Below are positions 5,307-8,682 of a stretch of 8,682 nt of DNA, one piece after another. Position numbers and translations under genes: made by a program. Numbering within the stretch: the first letter of the stretch is position 1; each line of letters starts with the position of its first letter. Source of the DNA: an uncultured Altererythrobacter sp. Its GTDB lineage: Bacteria > Pseudomonadota > Alphaproteobacteria > Sphingomonadales > Sphingomonadaceae. Under the pieces are notes generated by a model that was not told the DNA's origin, did no database searches, and saw nothing but the letters and a program-made list of their open reading frames with translations. Location: positions 1-8,682 of the forward strand of contig CALFEA010000126.1 in assembly GCA_937950385.1 (NCBI GenBank), written 5' to 3'.

Positions 5307-8300
5307 TCATGGCTTAGTCTCGCTTTCTTGAAGCTGAATATCCGGTTTTTTCTTATCAATCTGCCTGTTAGGCGCGAGTTCTAAATCAGGCCTCGCCTCA
5401 TCTAAAGGCTCGGGCACCGGCTCGGGCGGGCTTCCGTTCAGGGCTCTGAATTGCTCAACGTCAAACTCTTCTGGGAGATATACTGGGCGCAGCACTGCGA
5501 ATAATTCCTGCAATGGCGCATTCACATTCACATTGAGCTTCACAGGCAGCTTCGCAATCTCCCGCGTCAATATATTGCGGCTTGCGCCTGAGCCTTGCTG
5601 GACGCCGTCTATCTCCACTTTGGTGGCCAATATTCCGCTAAGTGGCCCGTCGATGGCTACTCTCATCCCAGTGTAATCAATCGACTTGAGCATATTAAAC
5701 GCAAAATTCGAGACAAAGCCCATGTCTTCATACGTCAGCGCGCCGATATAAGAGACATTGCCGCCCGGTGGCTGCGCCGTTAGGACGCTGCCTTCTATAC
5801 GGCCATTGCCATCCTTGTCGAAGATAATGGGGACAGCGCCATCAAACTTCCCAGTGGCGCTGAAATTGGCAAGTTCCATTTGCGCTACAAAGCTGGCCGA
5901 ATCCAATCCCTGCATCTCGAAAGTATAGGCGCGTTCTTCTGACTGAGAGAAATCGAGCACCACTGGCTTCATCACCAGCGTGCCGCCCATAAATGGCCAG
6001 CTTGCCGCTTTTAGATCAACGACTTGGGCATCGCGCACTTCAAAAGTGACTTCGCCCGCCAGCACTTCGATGCCTGGGTTAACCGAAGCGAGCGTAACTG
6101 TCTGATTTGGCGCAGTCGTTAAATTGATCAAATCGGTAAAGTTCACCGCCCCTTTTACGCCTTGAACGGGACCAAAGGCAGCGAAGAAATCCAAATCTTG
6201 GATTGCAAAACTACCGGAACTTTCAACGCCGTTCTCGTCCCAATCAAACTGTCCAATACCTGACACCGGACCGTTAACGTTGGACATAAAGCCAAGCACT
6301 AAACAGCTCAAACCAGCTGATTGCCGCTCTGGATTGCTGCGGGGCACGTCATTGGCGTCATAGCAATCATTGCTGGTTGGTTGGGGCTGGAAATTGCCGC
6401 CAAATTGCAAATTCTCGACCAGTAATTTTGCATTGCCGGCAGCCAATCCGAGGTCATGCGAAATATCCACCGCAGCAATCTTACGATTTGATGCAGGATG
6501 GATCATATTTGCAGCCGCTGTGATATCATTCCCATCGAGCGTAAGCGCAGCATCGCGGCCATAGAGCGGTTCAAACCTGTCAAGCTCTGCTCCATTGCGG
6601 TCGAAAATCAGGAAACCCGCATCAGCCAGATCCAAAATCCCGTCGCTAAAGCGCCAATTCCCGCTGCCTTGAGTAATATCCATCGGCAAAGCGTCGAGCA
6701 GCACTTCGGCCCCGGCAAATGTACCGCCAGTGCTAGTCCCCAAATCACCTGTAATCTCGGCGATAGAGAACAGATTGGGCGCATCCGCGCTGCCGATAAC
6801 AATCTGAGCATTGCGCACAGAGCCCGCTCCCGGCCAGCCAATATCCACGGCGCCCGTGGTCAACGCAAACGGTGTGCTACCTAAGCTGCCGGTCATATCG
6901 AGGCCGGAAATATCGCTGGTCAAAGCAAAGCCCGGCGCACCTGGTGTGCCCTTCATAGCAAAGCTGGCCTTGCCGCTCTGCGCATCAACAGGGACACCGG
7001 CGAAGCTTCCCAGCAGGCGCAACCCGCTCAAATCACCTGACAGCGCCAATGCGCCTGTGCCCGGCCCTGAACTTATATCAATCACAGCGCCGCGCGCGGA
7101 AGCTGCGAAATTCTCTCCGCCATATTGTCCGCGCACCGCTAGTGCAGGCAGCTGAGCGCCAAACTTTAGACCGTCGTTATTATAGGTTAGCAGAGGAGCG
7201 CCGCCCTTTGGACACATCTGAATATTGCGCCGGTCCAACACCAGATCGGCAGTGTCCAATGTCAGCGCAGCGAAGCTGACATCAGTGCATTTGCGGCCCA
7301 TTGTGAGCACGCCGCTGCTGGAATAATCGCCTTGCACTGGCAGGCTCAACTCCCGCATCATTCCGCCTGGGATCGCACCAGAGGCAATCATCCGTCCGTC
7401 GAATTGAATGGCACCACCGCGTGCTTGCTCTACCTGCATTTGCGGCAGAGCAATCGCTGCATCGCCTTCGCGAAATTCATTTATTTGCGCCCTTAGAGCC
7501 AGCGCCCCGCCGCCATTTTGTTCCATCCGACCGCGCATTTGCGGCAGATCACGGCCTGAAGTTATGAAATTGCCTGATAGCTGCGCGCCCACGGCCTCGC
7601 CGCTGCGATATTGCACTTGGCTAACCGCCAACGCCGCCTCGCCTGCGCCGTTTATGAGCCGCGCTTCTGGAATAACCGCCGTTAGGACAGACCCAGTTTG
7701 TTTTGCTGTTACCGAAGCGGTCAGGCGATTCGCTTTGCCCAGCTTGGCTAATCCGCGCCGCAATTTGGCAATCAAAGGCGCGCCCAAAGTGCCCTCTGAC
7801 GCGGCCTGATAGCCCGCCAAGGCAGCAATCGCGCTCTCGCCCGCCCTTAGATTATTCCCGGCAATATCCGCATCGAGCTCCGTCCGAGCGAAAGCGCCGC
7901 GCACCCGCACCCTGCCATCGACAGAAAAATTCGCAATGCTTAGCTGCGGCGCGCTGAGAGCATCGCTGGCCAGCGCAAACTTGACATTGGTAAGGCCCTC
8001 ACCGTCTTCAGCAGCCCCGTCCCATCCTGCGGTGAATTCACCAGAGGTTTTGCGTGACCGATTGCCCGCATAATTTGCATCCGCAAGTGTCAGACTGCCT
8101 TTGGCATCAGCACTGGCAAAATCGCTTGGCATGACAAGATCAATATCGGCATCCAAATTGCTGAGCGCCAGTGACTGCGCTGCGCATTTCAATGCATCCA
8201 AACGCACGGGTCCGGAAAAGCTGGGTGAGCCGCCTGAAATCGCAATATCGCCATAGATCGTGGCGCCGGCAGCCGAACATCCCTCAAGCGCAATGCTGGG

Positions 8301-8682
8301 CGCATTCACCGCAAGGACTCCGGCGAAGCCGTCGCTAATCTGACCCTCGCCCTCTAGCTTTAAGCCGATGTCACCAAAATCGCTTTCAAGAACGGCGCGG
8401 CCATCACGCAATTCAATGTCATAATCAGGCAGCGCAAATGGCTCATCGCTTTCAGTAAAGAGCAGCGGGTCAAGCTTGCCAAAGCTCAAATTCCCGTCAC
8501 GATAAGATCCATAAAGCCGCGGGTTAATCACGGTAATCCGGCCAATTGTCGGAACCAGATCAGAAAAGGCAATCGCAACCGAAACTTCCTCAATCGTTAG
8601 ATCAGGACGTTCAGGATCACCTATAACAATATTGCGCAAAACCTGCCGGTCGGGCCCAATTTCCGCAACGTCATACTGCGCC
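5307..8682 (-). CDS. ydbH: YdbH-like AsmA/TamB-type intermembrane bridge protein (5' end outside window)
   Basis: This very large beta-rich protein has 1124 residues visible, and the reading frame runs off the right edge, so the N terminus and its expected inner-membrane anchor are missing. E. coli YdbH (about 880 residues) is proposed to span the periplasm and carry lipids to the outer membrane with YnbE. The visible part begins with an AsmA-like block (NIVIGDPERPDLTIEEV) and continues with many short amphipathic strands. The C-terminal 180 residues match the DctA-YdbH domain: GAVPIIF, PPGGNVSYIGALTYE, MLKSIDYTGMRV, DGPLSG and LPVKLNVNVNAPL. Older dicarboxylate transport names for this domain are misleading. 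A proline-rich charged tail of about 43 residues ends the protein. Six cysteines occur as three local pairs. The TGA stop overlaps an in-frame ATG of ynbE by four bases. No frameshift is visible. Confidence 0.88.
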   Translation of the reverse strand, partial: AQYDVAEIGPDRQVLRNIVIGDPERPDLTIEEVSVAIAFSDLVPTIGRITVINPRLYGSYRDGNLSFGKLDPLLFTESDEPFALPDYDIELRDGRAVLESDFGDIGLKLEGEGQISDGFAGVLAVNAPSIALEGCSAAGATIYGDIAISGGSPSFSGPVRLDALKCAAQSLALSNLDADIDLVMPSDFASADAKGSLTLADANYAGNRSRKTSGEFTAGWDGAAEDGEGLTNVKFALASDALSAPQLSIANFSVDGRVRVRGAFARTELDADIAGNNLRAGESAIAALAGYQAASEGTLGAPLIAKLRRGLAKLGKANRLTASVTAKQTGSVLTAVIPEARLINGAGEAALAVSQVQYRSGEAVGAQLSGNFITSGRDLPQMRGRMEQNGGGALALRAQINEFREGDAAIALPQMQVEQARGGAIQFDGRMIASGAIPGGMMRELSLPVQGDYSSSGVLTMGRKCTDVSFAALTLDTADLVLDRRNIQMCPKGGAPLLTYNNDGLKFGAQLPALAVRGQYGGENFAASARGAVIDISSGPGTGALALSGDLSGLRLLGSFAGVPVDAQSGKASFAMKGTPGAPGFALTSDISGLDMTGSLGSTPFALTTGAVDIGWPGAGSVRNAQIVIGSADAPNLFSIAEITGDLGTSTGGTFAGAEVLLDALPMDITQGSGNWRFSDGILDLADAGFLIFDRNGAELDRFEPLYGRDAALTLDGNDITAAANMIHPASNRKIAAVDISHDLGLAAGNAKLLVENLQFGGNFQPQPTSNDCYDANDVPRSNPERQSAGLSCLVLGFMSNVNGPVSGIGQFDWDENGVESSGSFAIQDLDFFAAFGPVQGVKGAVNFTDLINLTTAPNQTVTLASVNPGIEVLAGEVTFEVRDAQVVDLKAASWPFMGGTLVMKPVVLDFSQSEERAYTFEMQGLDSASFVAQMELANFSATGKFDGAVPIIFDKDGNGRIEGSVLTAQPPGGNVSYIGALTYEDMGFVSNFAFNMLKSIDYTGMRVAIDGPLSGILATKVEIDGVQQGSGASRNILTREIAKLPVKLNVNVNAPLQELFAVLRPVYLPEEFDVEQFRALNGSPPEPVPEPLDEARPDLELAPNRQIDKKKPDIQLQESETKP

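Noticed and set aside
5777..7700. A repeated peptide GSVLTA with matching DNA at two places in ydbH, suggesting an internal duplication
   Set aside because: Only six residues match and the flanks differ, so chance in a long repetitive beta-rich protein is the simplest explanation.
7408..7809. Long + strand open frame of 133 codons opposite ydbH
   Set aside because: It lies wholly inside the well-supported ydbH frame on the other strand. The translated product is Pro/Ala/Ser/Arg-rich low-complexity protein with no recognisable domain, as expected of the complement of a GC-rich gene.

Overview
The window looks like ordinary chromosomal DNA of an alphaproteobacterium, most likely Sphingomonadales (Erythrobacteraceae-like). 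Four things suggest this: a stand-alone F0 ATP synthase operon without F1 genes; both a b and a b' stator subunit; an RNP loop in subunit c with a His/Glu exchange in subunit a; and a long ydbH-ynbE-ydbL cluster beside it. The taxonomic call is inference from protein style and gene order. I see no phage, insertion sequence, CRISPR array, tRNA or rRNA.

Layout. Positions 2-64 (+) may hold the tail of an upstream gene. On the + strand follow gloB (54-812, glyoxalase II) and, five bases later, a zinc-free quinone oxidoreductase of the MDR superfamily (818-1798). All remaining genes are on the - strand and converge on this pair at a strong intrinsic terminator (about 1821-1846). Read in the direction of transcription they are ydbH (cut by the right window edge, ending at 5307), ynbE, ydbL, then after a 143-bp gap atpI, atpB (a), atpE (c), atpF' (b') and atpF (b). 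No gene-free stretch exceeds 300 bases; the longest is the ydbL-atpI gap.

How the genes work together. YdbH (AsmA/TamB-like), YnbE (small outer-membrane lipoprotein) and YdbL (periplasmic DUF1318 protein) correspond to the E. coli set proposed to bridge inner and outer membranes for lipid transport. Their adjacency and overlaps here support co-function. AtpI and the four F0 subunits form the membrane proton channel and stator; the F1 catalytic head must be encoded elsewhere. GloB hydrolyses S-lactoylglutathione in methylglyoxal detoxification; the oxidoreductase next to it probably reduces a quinone or an enone.

Nothing here is an obviously unknown system. The parts most worth a second look are the bridge cluster (three local cysteine pairs and a proline-rich tail in YdbH, a start-site conflict in YnbE), the inverted repeat overlapping a candidate -35 box before atpI, and an anti-Shine-Dalgarno-like motif in the atpF' leader.
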